This document shows, piece after piece, positions 40,161 to 47,681 of a stretch of DNA of 64,000 bases (within the stretch, counting starts at the first letter, position 1; every line of letters starts with the position of its first letter). The stretch lies in contig JADJJK010000010.1 in NCBI GenBank assembly GCA_016706545.1, forward strand, positions 186,001-250,000, in the 5' to 3' direction. The stretch comes from Myxococcales bacterium. GTDB lineage: Bacteria > Myxococcota_A > Polyangia > Haliangiales > Haliangiaceae. The notes beneath the pieces are model-generated. The model was given only the letters and a program-made list of their open reading frames with translations. It did no database searches and was not told where the DNA came from. A program made the translations under genes and the position numbers.

Positions 40161-41827
40161 GGCTTGGCTGCCTTGACTGCGGGGGGAACCGCAAGGATGG
40201 TCGCCCGGTCCGGGCGCAGGTACGTGGTCAACACGCGCTTGATGTCCTCAGCCTTCACCGCGTCGATCCGGTCGACGTCCGCGGCGAAGGCCCTGGCGTC
40301 GCCATACCAGATCCATGATCTTCCAAGCGCCGAGGCGAGGCCGCTGCCGCTCTCCACCGCGAACACCGCGCGGGTCACGAGCTGGGCCTTGGCCCAGCGC
40401 AGCTCGTCCACCGTGGGGCCGCGCTGCGCGAGCTTGCCAAGCTCATCGAGCATCGCCGCCTCGACCGCCGGGCCGTTGGCGGCCTCGCGGTAGGCCGCCA
40501 GCGTGATGAACAACCCCGGATGCTCCCGCGGCTGCGCGGTCACGCCTCCGTCGAGGCCCAGCTCCTTGGGGCCGGCGCGCAGGCGCTGCTTGATTCGCCC
40601 AGCGTCTCCAGAGCCGAGGATGGCGGCGGCGAGCTGCAGCGCCGCCCAGTCCGGACTCGCCGCGGCCGGCACCGGGTAGCCCGTCATCACCAGGCCAAGC
40701 TGCCCGGGTTGGCTGGCTTCCCTCCGCTGCGCGGTCGGGGCGGGCTCGTCGCTGGCGCGCGCGAGCCGGGTGATCGGCGCGCCAGCGAGGGCGCCAAAGT
40801 GCGCCTCCAGCGAGGCGCGCACCAGGTCCGCCGTGACGTCGCCGACCACCACCAGGAACGCATTGCCCGGCACGTAGTACGTGTCGTAGAAGCGCTTGGC
40901 ATCGGCGGTGGTCACCGCCTTGAGGTCGGCGACCACGCCGCCGGAGGGCCAGGCGTACGGGTGCTTGGTGAAGGAGAGCTCCAGCAGGCGTCGCAGGCCG
41001 CGCGCGATGGGCGAGGCGTCCTCTTGCGCAAGCTCAGCGGCGAGCTGCTCGCGCTCGGCGTTGACCACCGTGTCTCGGAGCTGCAGGCCGCGCATGCGCT
41101 CCGCTTCGAGCTGGAGCGCGAAGTCGAGGTACGCGCTCGGCAGCTCGGTGCCAAAGTACGTGGAGTCTTCATCCGTGCCGCCGCTGACCCGCCCGCCGAG
41201 CGCGCCGATGAGCTGGGCGTGGGCGTCTGGACGCACGCGGCCGGAGCCCTTCCACATCAGCCGCGCCACGAGCTGGGCAAGGCCTCGCCGGTCTCTTGGC
41301 TCATCCTTGGAGCCCGCGCGGTACCAGAGCTGGAAGGACACCACCGGGACGGTCTCCACGGACACCACCGCAGCGGTGAGCCCGTTGGCCAGGGTGAACG
41401 TCGTGACAGCCGGGAGCTTGCCCAGGAGCGAGCGGGCCGCTGGCGCCGCGGCAGCCGGGCGAGCCGGGGCAGCGGCAGCCGGGCGAGCCGGGGCAGCGGC
41501 AGCCGGGGCAGCAGGCGCCCGCGGGGCTGGCGCCGCTGGCTGCGCCATGGCGAGCGTTGCGGTGCAGAGAAGCGCGGCGATTGGCGCTAGCGCTACTGCG
41601 TCAGTGCAACGTCGAGCGAGACCAAGCGGCGGGAGGCAGATCGCGGCGCACGCCCGGAGCGCAGCGACGAGTGTGGTGGTTCCACACGAGGAGCGAGCAC
41701 CGGACGTACGTCGCGAGGTGCCCTCGCCGCGACGGTCGGAGCCGACGGTGGACTGACGCAGTAGTGCTAGCGCTAGCCCCCGCCGCCGCGAAGCGGGACG
41801 AGCAGGAACGGGGATACGAAACGTCAT
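40157..41827 (-). CDS. M16-family protein without zinc motif; signal peptide split by an inserted element
   Basis: ATG 41827 has a strong GAGGAG site and gives 556 residues. The M16 fold runs from about residue 140 to the end, with QLVAR in GLAQLVARLMWKGS in place of HxxEH, so it too lacks the zinc ligands; EREQLAAELAQE is retained. The N-terminus is odd: an Arg-rich n-region is followed by about 60 residues encoded by the inverted-repeat element at 41586-41771, then by IAALLCTATLAMAQ, the end of a signal peptide. Removing 60 codons rejoins RRRGLALAPIAALLCTATLA with MAQ as an ordinary signal sequence. Ala/Pro repeats follow. Coupled with the next M16 gene by ATGA. Confidence 0.82.
   Translation of the reverse strand: MTFRIPVPARPASRRRGLALALLRQSTVGSDRRGEGTSRRTSGARSSCGTTTLVAALRACAAICLPPLGLARRCTDAVALAPIAALLCTATLAMAQPAAPAPRAPAAPAAAAPARPAAAAPARPAAAAPAARSLLGKLPAVTTFTLANGLTAAVVSVETVPVVSFQLWYRAGSKDEPRDRRGLAQLVARLMWKGSGRVRPDAHAQLIGALGGRVSGGTDEDSTYFGTELPSAYLDFALQLEAERMRGLQLRDTVVNAEREQLAAELAQEDASPIARGLRRLLELSFTKHPYAWPSGGVVADLKAVTTADAKRFYDTYYVPGNAFLVVVGDVTADLVRASLEAHFGALAGAPITRLARASDEPAPTAQRREASQPGQLGLVMTGYPVPAAASPDWAALQLAAAILGSGDAGRIKQRLRAGPKELGLDGGVTAQPREHPGLFITLAAYREAANGPAVEAAMLDELGKLAQRGPTVDELRWAKAQLVTRAVFAVESGSGLASALGRSWIWYGDARAFAADVDRIDAVKAEDIKRVLTTYLRPDRATILAVPPAVKAAKP
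41586..41771. mobile_element. MITE-like element inserted in frame in an M16 signal peptide
   Basis: The ends read GCTAGCGCTACTGCGTCAGT on the plus strand (41586-41605) and GCTAGCACTACTGCGTCAGT on the minus strand (41771-41752), 19 of 20 identical. The interior is also an imperfect palindrome centred near 41680. If the TA in each end is the target duplication, the inserted unit is 180 bp, exactly 60 codons. Its sequence differs from the 338-510/44785-44945 family, though the layout is alike. No transposase is encoded. Confidence 0.7.
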
Positions 41828-42251
41828 CAGGGCTCTCCTCGGGGCGCGGACAATAGCGCGCATTATGCACAAGGTCGGCTTGCGCTCCACCGCAGCCACC
41901 ACCTGCGTGGAGTGTCTACCTGCGCTCGAACCTCCATCCCTTGATAGAGAGCTCGTAGGCTGCACGACATAACAGTGGAGTAGCGACGATTCCTCGGATT
42001 GGCCAAAATTGCAGTGAAGGTGCCATTCGTCGTCCGCTCGACGGGACCTGTCATTCGGTTTGGTGTGGTCGATGGCTAGAAACATCGCTCGCTCGCGGTC
42101 GCGCCACAGCGTCAGACTTTTCACTAACAATGCGAAATCATAGGTCAGAGTCCAGCCACATACACATGCCTGTCTGTTGACTGGAACCGCGAAGAACGTA
42201 TCCTGTGCGCGCAATGCGGGCGCCTAGCCCAAATTTAACGTGAGGTAGGCC
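41828..42251. other. Divergent intergenic region between M16 pair and 42252 gene
   Basis: About 420 bp of lower G+C sequence with no gene that I can support. It should hold the minus-strand promoter of the M16 pair and holds a good plus-strand promoter at 42177-42204. Confidence 0.5.
42177..42204 (+). promoter_or_regulatory. Sigma-70 promoter for the 42252 gene
   Basis: TTGACT (42177-42182) and TATCCT (42199-42204) are separated by 16 bp. Transcription would start near 42211, giving a leader of about 40 bases that includes the GAGG site of the downstream gene. Confidence 0.6.
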
Positions 42252-42488
42252 GTGGCCAGAGCACAAGCAGCGTCAACCGTTCAGCAGGAAGAATTCCGTA
42301 TGGTCGATGTAACCGGGGTGAAGGTGTTTTCCGCAACCAAAGCCAAAGAGCGTGAGCTCTTGGGTGAGGTGATCACGGACTGGATCCGTAATAACCCTAA
42401 CTTCGAACTTGTGGACAAGATCGTCACGCAGTCCTCGGACTCCGAGTTTCATTGTCTGACGATCACGTTGTTCTACAAGCACCGCTAG
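42252..42488 (+). CDS. Small conserved-looking hypothetical protein
   Basis: A 78-residue protein started by GTG 42252 behind TGAGGTAGG. It has an alpha/beta pattern (VDVTGVKVFSATKAKERELLGEVITDWIRNN, then FELVDKIVTQSSDSEFHCLTITLFYKHR), with no signal peptide or membrane segment. I do not recognise the family. Its own promoter and strong initiation signals indicate a real, well-expressed gene. A GC-rich hairpin (42487-42503) follows the stop. Confidence 0.7.
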   Translation: MARAQAASTVQQEEFRMVDVTGVKVFSATKAKERELLGEVITDWIRNNPNFELVDKIVTQSSDSEFHCLTITLFYKHR

Positions 42489-42949
42489 GCCGGTGACCGG
42501 CCTGCACCAGCGCTGGCAAGGGCGTCATTATTCTGCAGGAACGTGGGGTTGCCACGCAGGCGCGGGTTGGTAGCGGCACGGGGCCGGGGGGGAGTGGGAA
42601 GGTCGGAACGTGGAGCATGGCGAAGCTACGCCGTGACCGGGTATCTCAACGCGGTTGAACCCCTGGTCTTCGTGCGGTGCAGCCGCTTGGCGAGGCTCGT
42701 GCGCGAGCTGGGCCGGGTGCTGCCTTGTCGGCGCCCGGACTCGCCTCGGTGGCGCCGTGCCCGAGCTCCAGCGCGCGGCAGGCTGGGCGCGAGCGCGCTC
42801 CTGGGTGCGCTGCTCGACGGGCCAAGCCCGTCACGGTGGGATCACCGTCATGGGATGCCCAGATCCGCCGAAAAGACGGTGGGTCGAGTGCTTCCGCGCG
42901 GCGATCGGACTTGACCCCATGCAGCGGATCGGGTACCCACAGTCCCTCC
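42489..42949. other. Intergenic region before rpsU
   Basis: About 460 bp without a supported gene. Its left end holds a perfect 7-bp hairpin (AGGCCGG/CCGGCCT, 42487-42503) without a following T-run. I checked for RNase P, SRP and tmRNA signatures and saw none. A promoter for rpsU lies at its right end. Confidence 0.5.
42911..42939 (+). promoter_or_regulatory. rpsU: Candidate sigma-70 promoter of rpsU-prmA-rsmE
   Basis: TTGACC (42911-42916), a 17-bp spacer and TACCCA (42934-42939). The start point would be near 42946, four bases before the rpsU ATG, so the message would be almost leaderless. Confidence 0.45.
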
Positions 42950-43177
<228 letters not shown>

Positions 43178-43190
43178 GTCTTTTCGCTCC

Positions 43191-44075
43191 ATGGAATGGG
43201 TCGAAGTCGTCATCCCCGTTGGTGCGGCTGACCTCGATGACATCGCTGCCCTCGTTGTCGACGAGGTCGCAGCAGCCGCCGCTGGCACTGAGCTGCGCGG
43301 AGATGAAGTCGTGTTCTGGGTGCCGCTCGCCGAAGGCGAGGAGGTCCTGGCTCAAGCCCGCGCTGCCGTAGCGCGGTGGTCCGAAGGTGGAGCTGCGGTC
43401 GATCCGCTGAGGGTCCGCCTCGCCACCGCGATGCCTGAGCAGGAGTGGCGCGACGCATGGAAGCGTCACTTCAAGGTCACGCGCATCACTCGCCAGGTCG
43501 TGGTGGTGCCGAGCTGGGAGCAGCATCAGCCGGCAGCAGACGAGCTCGTCATCGAGCTCGATCCAGGCATGGCGTTTGGCACGGGCACGCACGCCACCAC
43601 CCGCGCGGTGCTGGAAGAGATGCAGGCGCTGGCAGATGCAGGCCAAGCGTTCTCGTCCGTGCTGGATGTTGGCGCCGGAACCGGGATCCTCGCCATCGCC
43701 GCGGTGAAGTGGTGGGGTGGCCACGCGGTGGCCATCGACAATGATCCGGTCGCGCTGGCTGCGTGCCTGGATAACGCCGCCAAGAACCAGGTCGCCGGCC
43801 GGCTGGAGGCCACGAAGCTGTCGCTGGCGGAGGACGCCGGCCGCTATCCGCTGGTCCTGGCCAACATCCAGGCGCATGTGCTGCGCGAGCTGCGCGTGGC
43901 GCTGTGCGCCGCGGTGGCGCCTGGCGGGACGTTGATCTTGTCCGGAATCCTGACGCCGCAGGCGCAGGCGCTGGCCGAGGAGTACGTGGCCAGCGGGCTG
44001 CGCCTCTTGCGGGTGCGCGCCGCCAGCGACGACCCGCAGTGGACCGCGGTGGTGCTGGAGCAGCCGGCCGCGTGA
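43191..44075 (+). CDS. prmA: Ribosomal protein L11 methyltransferase
   Basis: A 294-residue protein with the N-terminal substrate-binding domain and a Class I methyltransferase domain. Diagnostic blocks are PGMAFGTGTHATTR, VLDVGAGTGILAIAA (SAM loop) and VLANIQAHVL (the NxPx-like catalytic segment, NIQA here as in many PrmA). It trimethylates amino groups of L11. Its stop overlaps the rsmE start (GTGA). Confidence 0.94.
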   Translation: MEWVEVVIPVGAADLDDIAALVVDEVAAAAAGTELRGDEVVFWVPLAEGEEVLAQARAAVARWSEGGAAVDPLRVRLATAMPEQEWRDAWKRHFKVTRITRQVVVVPSWEQHQPAADELVIELDPGMAFGTGTHATTRAVLEEMQALADAGQAFSSVLDVGAGTGILAIAAVKWWGGHAVAIDNDPVALAACLDNAAKNQVAGRLEATKLSLAEDAGRYPLVLANIQAHVLRELRVALCAAVAPGGTLILSGILTPQAQALAEEYVASGLRLLRVRAASDDPQWTAVVLEQPAA

Positions 44076-44803
44076 TCCGGGCGCGTGTGCCTGCCGCGTT
44101 GCTTCGCGCTGGCGGGCTGCGGCTCGTCGGACCGGAGCATCACTACTTGACCCGGGTGCGGCGCGCTCGCGTCGGCGAGTCGGTGGAGCTGTTCGACGGC
44201 GAAGGCGGCTGCGCCAGCGCGGTCATCTCCGGGATCGATGGGGAAGGCTGCGACCTGGTGGTGGCCGAGGTCCAAAGCGCGCGACGGGCCGGCGCGCTCA
44301 TCACCGCGCTGGTGCCGCTGCTCAAGGGCGAGCGCATGGACCAGTGCGTGGAGAAGCTCGTGGAGGTGGGCTGCGACCGGCTGGTGTTGTGGCAGGCCGC
44401 GCGCAGCGTGGTGCGGCTATCGCCGGGCAAGGACGTGGCTCGGGTGGAGCGGATCTCCGCGCAGGTCGCGGCGGCGGTGCGCCAGAGCGGGCAGGCGGTG
44501 CTGCCGCGGGTCGAGGGGATCTGGTCGCTGGCAGAGGTGATCGAGCGCTGCGCTGAGCCGGTGCGCATCGTGCTCGATCCAGCGGCCCAGCCGCTGGCGC
44601 CGGGGCTCTGCGCGCCAGCGCAGGCGGTGGCGTTGCTGAGCGGGCCGGAGGGTGGCCTGGCGCCCTCCGAGCTGGAGACCCTGGTGGCGGCCGGCTTCTC
44701 GCTGGCCAGCCTGACGGACACGGTGCTGCGCGCCGAGACCGCGCCGGTGGTGGCGGTGGCGCTGTGGCGCTGGGCCGAGCGGCCTAGTGCTCCGACCGGG
44801 TGA
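44072..44803 (+). CDS. rsmE: 16S rRNA m3U1498 methyltransferase
   Basis: A 243-residue SPOUT methyltransferase. GTG 44072 overlaps the prmA stop. An N-terminal PUA-like domain (HHYLTRVRRARVGESVELFDGEG) precedes the trefoil-knot domain with LVPLLKGERMDQCVEKLVEVGCDRLVLWQAARSV, LLSGPEGGLAPSELE and TDTVLRAETAPVVAV. It N3-methylates U1498 of 16S rRNA. Confidence 0.94.
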   Translation: MIRARVPAALLRAGGLRLVGPEHHYLTRVRRARVGESVELFDGEGGCASAVISGIDGEGCDLVVAEVQSARRAGALITALVPLLKGERMDQCVEKLVEVGCDRLVLWQAARSVVRLSPGKDVARVERISAQVAAAVRQSGQAVLPRVEGIWSLAEVIERCAEPVRIVLDPAAQPLAPGLCAPAQAVALLSGPEGGLAPSELETLVAAGFSLASLTDTVLRAETAPVVAVALWRWAERPSAPTG

Positions 44804-44945
44804 TAGTGATCCCACCAGCGAGTGGAGGCGCGCCGAGCACAAGGCGCCGCGACGAAGCGTTCCGGCTCGCGAGGAGCGGCAACGCGAGTGATCGGCGATG
44901 CATCCGCTCGTCTGGTGTGGTGAGAATCACCCGGCCGAAGCACTG
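44785..44945 (-). mobile_element. MITE-like inverted-repeat element, copy 2
   Basis: About 161 bp directly after rsmE. The left end TAGTGCTCCGACCGGGTGAT and the inverted right end CAGTGCTTCGGCCGGGTGAT agree at 17 of 20 positions, and similarity continues inward to about 60 bases per arm, meeting at CTCGCGAG (44866-44873). Its reverse complement matches 338-510. It carries no open frame and could also fold as a transcript-end hairpin for the rpsU-prmA-rsmE operon. Confidence 0.68.
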
Positions 44946-44976
44946 GCTGCCTTGAGCGCGACGGCGCCGCCGACCT

Positions 44977-45297
44977 TCAGATGCCAGCGTGTTGATGGCA
45001 GCGGTCGGCCCAGGGCACTTCGTGCATCGCGGTCAGCCCCAGCGCCGTGCCGCACACGTCGCAGCGCCCGAAGCGGTCGTCGCCAGCGTCGAGGAGTCGA
45101 CGGCGCGACTCCACCTGCTCCAGCGCCAGGCGCACCACCTCTTCGGGCCGCATGCCCGGCCTGGCGTTCAGGAGCTGTTGCAAGCTCGGAGGTCGCTTGC
45201 CGGCGAGCACCTCGGCCAGCAAGGTCGCCAGCGTGAGGCCGCGCCGCATCAGCGCGGCGCGCAGGCCGGGGAGGTCAGCAGGGGCGAGGGCTTGCAT
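44977..45297 (-). CDS. Small protein with DksA/TraR-like zinc finger
   Basis: A 106-residue protein. The N-terminal two thirds are helical (RAALMRRGLTLATLLAEVLAGKRP; EEVVRLALEQVESRRRLLDAGDDRFG), and the C-terminus carries CDVC...CHQH, a CxxC/CxxH zinc-binding pattern like that of DksA/TraR proteins. The helical part lacks the acidic coiled-coil tip of true DksA as far as I can see, so its role is open. The region around 44946-44976 holds no other gene. Confidence 0.7.
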   Translation of the reverse strand: MQALAPADLPGLRAALMRRGLTLATLLAEVLAGKRPPSLQQLLNARPGMRPEEVVRLALEQVESRRRLLDAGDDRFGRCDVCGTALGLTAMHEVPWADRCHQHAGI

Positions 45298-45371
45298 GGG
45301 GCTGCTCCATCCAAGGCGAGGCCAGCGGCGAGCGCGGCTCGGCGCTGACGCCGCCTGGCGCTGGTGTGCGC

Positions 45372-46793
45372 TCAGGCGCGCTGCGCATGCTCGGCGATGA
45401 TGTCGGCCACGCAGAGGGTCAGGCGGCGCGCGGTTGGCAGATCAAGGAACTCGTTGGGGCCATGCGCGTTGGAGCCTGGTCCAAGCACCCCGGTGATGCA
45501 GAACTGCGCTTGCGGAAACTTCTCGCCGAGCATGCCCATGAACGGGATGGAGCCGCCCTCCCCGATCATCACCGACGGCTTGCCGAAGTGGCGCAGCGAG
45601 GCGCGGTCGATGGCCTGCTCGAGCCAGGGCGACAGCGGCGGCGCGTCCCAGCCGGCGTTGGCGACGTCGAGCTGCACGCGCACCTTGGCGCCGTAGGGCG
45701 GATCGCGTTCGAGCAGCGCCTTGACCCGCTCGGCGGCGGCCGTGGCGTCCAGGCGCGGCGGCACGCGCAGGCTGAGCTTGAGCCGGGTGCGCGGGCGCAG
45801 GACGTTGCCGGCGTTGGCGATGGGCGGCAGGCCATCGGCGCCGGTGATGGCCAGCGCCGGCCGCCAGGTGCGGTTCAAGATCAGCTCGGCCGGATCTGCG
45901 ATGACCGGCTGCACGCCGTCGTGGATCGGGAACTTGCGCCACACGTCATCCCCGAGCACCTCGGCGGCGCGGGCGGCCTGCAGGATGCGCTCACGCGGGA
46001 TGGTGACGGTGAAGTCCGACGGGCGGATCATGCCGGTGGCGGAGTCCTCCAGGCGGTCGAGCAGGTTGCGCACCACGCGGAAGCTCGAGGCGACGATGCC
46101 GCTGCCGTCACCGGAGTGGATGCCTTCGCGCAAGAGCTCGACTTCCAGCGTCCCGGTGACGATGCCGCGCAACGAGGTGGTGGACCAGAGCTGGTCATAG
46201 TTGCCGCATCCTGAGTCCAGACACACGACCAGGCTCGGCGTGCCGATGCGCGGCGCCAGGTGGTCGACATAGGCTGGCAGATCGCCGCTGCCGGACTCCT
46301 CGCAGGCTTCGATGAGGATCACGCAGCGGGCGTGCGCCACCTTGTCGCGGCGCAGCGCGCCGAGCGCGGTCAGCGACGCGAAGATCGCGTAGCCGTCGTC
46401 CGCGCCGCCGCGGCCATAGAGCCGTTCGCCCTGCAGGACGGGCGTCCAGGGCCCCATGCCCTCGCTCCAGCCCTCCATCTCCGGCTGCTTGTCGAGGTGG
46501 CCGTAGAGCAGGATCGCGTCGTCCGCCTTGCCGCCGGTGGCCGGGACGTCGATGAAGATGACCGGCGTGCGCCCGGCGAGCCGCACGACCTCGAGCGTCG
46601 CGCCATCCGGGAGGTGGGCGTTGGCCCATCCCACCAGCAGCTCCACCGCGCGGTCCATGTGGCCATGCTCTTGCCACAGCGGATCGAACATCGGCGACTT
46701 GTTGGGGATGCGGATGTACTCGGTGAGGGTCGGGACGATCGTCTTCTGGAACGAATCCGCGACCCACTGGGTGGCGCTGTCAGCGACGTGCAT
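45372..46793 (-). CDS. M20 family metallopeptidase (dipeptidase)
   Basis: A 473-residue M20 peptidase. Metal and catalytic residues are visible: GHLDKQP (first metal His and catalytic Asp), the GGADDGYA bridging Asp, EACEESGSGD (catalytic and metal Glu), and a C-terminal SNAHGPNEF His. The lid/dimerisation domain is inserted in the middle. It is of the carnosinase/PepV-like dinuclear zinc group and cleaves dipeptides or N-acyl amino acids. No signal peptide. Confidence 0.9.
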   Translation of the reverse strand: MHVADSATQWVADSFQKTIVPTLTEYIRIPNKSPMFDPLWQEHGHMDRAVELLVGWANAHLPDGATLEVVRLAGRTPVIFIDVPATGGKADDAILLYGHLDKQPEMEGWSEGMGPWTPVLQGERLYGRGGADDGYAIFASLTALGALRRDKVAHARCVILIEACEESGSGDLPAYVDHLAPRIGTPSLVVCLDSGCGNYDQLWSTTSLRGIVTGTLEVELLREGIHSGDGSGIVASSFRVVRNLLDRLEDSATGMIRPSDFTVTIPRERILQAARAAEVLGDDVWRKFPIHDGVQPVIADPAELILNRTWRPALAITGADGLPPIANAGNVLRPRTRLKLSLRVPPRLDATAAAERVKALLERDPPYGAKVRVQLDVANAGWDAPPLSPWLEQAIDRASLRHFGKPSVMIGEGGSIPFMGMLGEKFPQAQFCITGVLGPGSNAHGPNEFLDLPTARRLTLCVADIIAEHAQRA

Positions 46794-46830
46794 GGCGGCA
46801 CTCTACCAGGGTGCTCGATTTCCTGTCGCT

Positions 46831-46856
46831 GGATCTCGCGCCCTGCTCGCTGGATC
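46831..46856 (+). repeat. 26-bp direct repeat, left copy
   Basis: A 26-bp sequence beginning GGATCTCGCG and ending CGCTGGATC is identical at 49528-49553, 2.7 kb away. The two copies bracket the DUF222-HNH gene and its repeat-rich upstream region. Confidence 0.85.
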
Positions 46857-46905
46857 CTGCACATCCTGCACGCAGACCGCCGACGACGAGCCTGACCTCA
46901 GGTGT

Positions 46906-47073
46906 GACCCGACCACCGTGCTGGGCCCGACCACCGTGCTGGGCCCGACCACCGTGCTTGACCCAACCACCGTGCTTGACCCAACCACCGTGCTCGACCC
47001 AACCACCGTGCTTGACCCAACCACCGTGCTCGACCCAACCACCGTGCTCGACCCAACCACCGTGCTGGGCCTA
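46906..47073 (+). repeat. 18-bp tandem array, nine copies
   Basis: ACCACCGTG recurs every 18 bp nine times (46912, 46930, 46948, 46966, 46984, 47002, 47020, 47038, 47056). Between copies the spacer alternates between CTGGGCCCG and CTYGACCCA. Because 18 is a multiple of three it is open in several frames, but no start, ribosome binding site or protein context supports translation. Confidence 0.9.
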
Positions 47074-47681
47074 CCCACCACCCACGCGCTCACCCCTTTC
47101 GCTCACCTGGCGATCCGTTCCGGGTTCTGGGTCCAAAACCAAAAAACAGGGTTCTGAAAGCAGCAGGGGCTGTGCGGCGGTGTGGAGAGGCGCGCCGCCC
47201 TCTCAGGTACGCCTGCTGCACCTGGCCCTCCTGCGCCTCTCCAAGGGCTGTGGTCAACCGCGTCGCTCGCGCGCATTCCCACCTGCCCGGCTCGACGGGC
47301 GCGGTTGTCCATAGCCCGCCACCGTCCACAGCCCCGGGCTTCCGCGGAAAGCGCGCTGCGACTTGGATCACACCACGTTTCCGCGGAGGTTTCCGCGTCT
47401 CGATCCCCAAGTTTCGTCCGCCTGCCGGACGCCATCTCGAACTTCAGATCTTCTATCCAATATCCATATCATAATCAAACATTCCTCTTGACATCTCCCG
47501 CGGCAGCGCACCCTCTACGCCGTCAACCCGCTGCAGTCTCGCCACCCGCGGCCTCAGCGCGCGCTACATGCCCCTTCTACCTGCGCACCCCACGAAAAAT
47601 CGCGCCGCCCGTGCTTCCACGGCACCTGGGGCACGCCAGGCGCCAAGTCCGGCGCCGAAAACCGCCGTGCTACAAAGCCTC

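Larger units (their letters stand above)
46794..47681. other. Repeat-rich non-coding region before the HNH gene
   Basis: Nearly 890 bp without a supported gene. It holds one copy of a 26-bp direct repeat (46831-46856), an 18-bp tandem array (46906-47073), a GGGTTCTG pair near 47123-47155, and TTCCGCGGA palindromes at 47340 and 47379. Composition is C/A-rich and unlike neighbouring coding DNA. Confidence 0.6.

Noticed and set aside
42489..42949. Structured RNA such as RNase P or SRP RNA
   Set aside because: None of the conserved blocks of these RNAs is present; only a small hairpin without a U-tract was seen.
46906..47073. CRISPR array
   Set aside because: Units are 18 bp with near-identical short spacers; there are no unique spacers and no cas genes.
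46803..47093. Repetitive minus-strand frame rich in TVVGSS
   Set aside because: It is the 18-bp tandem array read in one frame; any frame stays open because the unit is a multiple of three.
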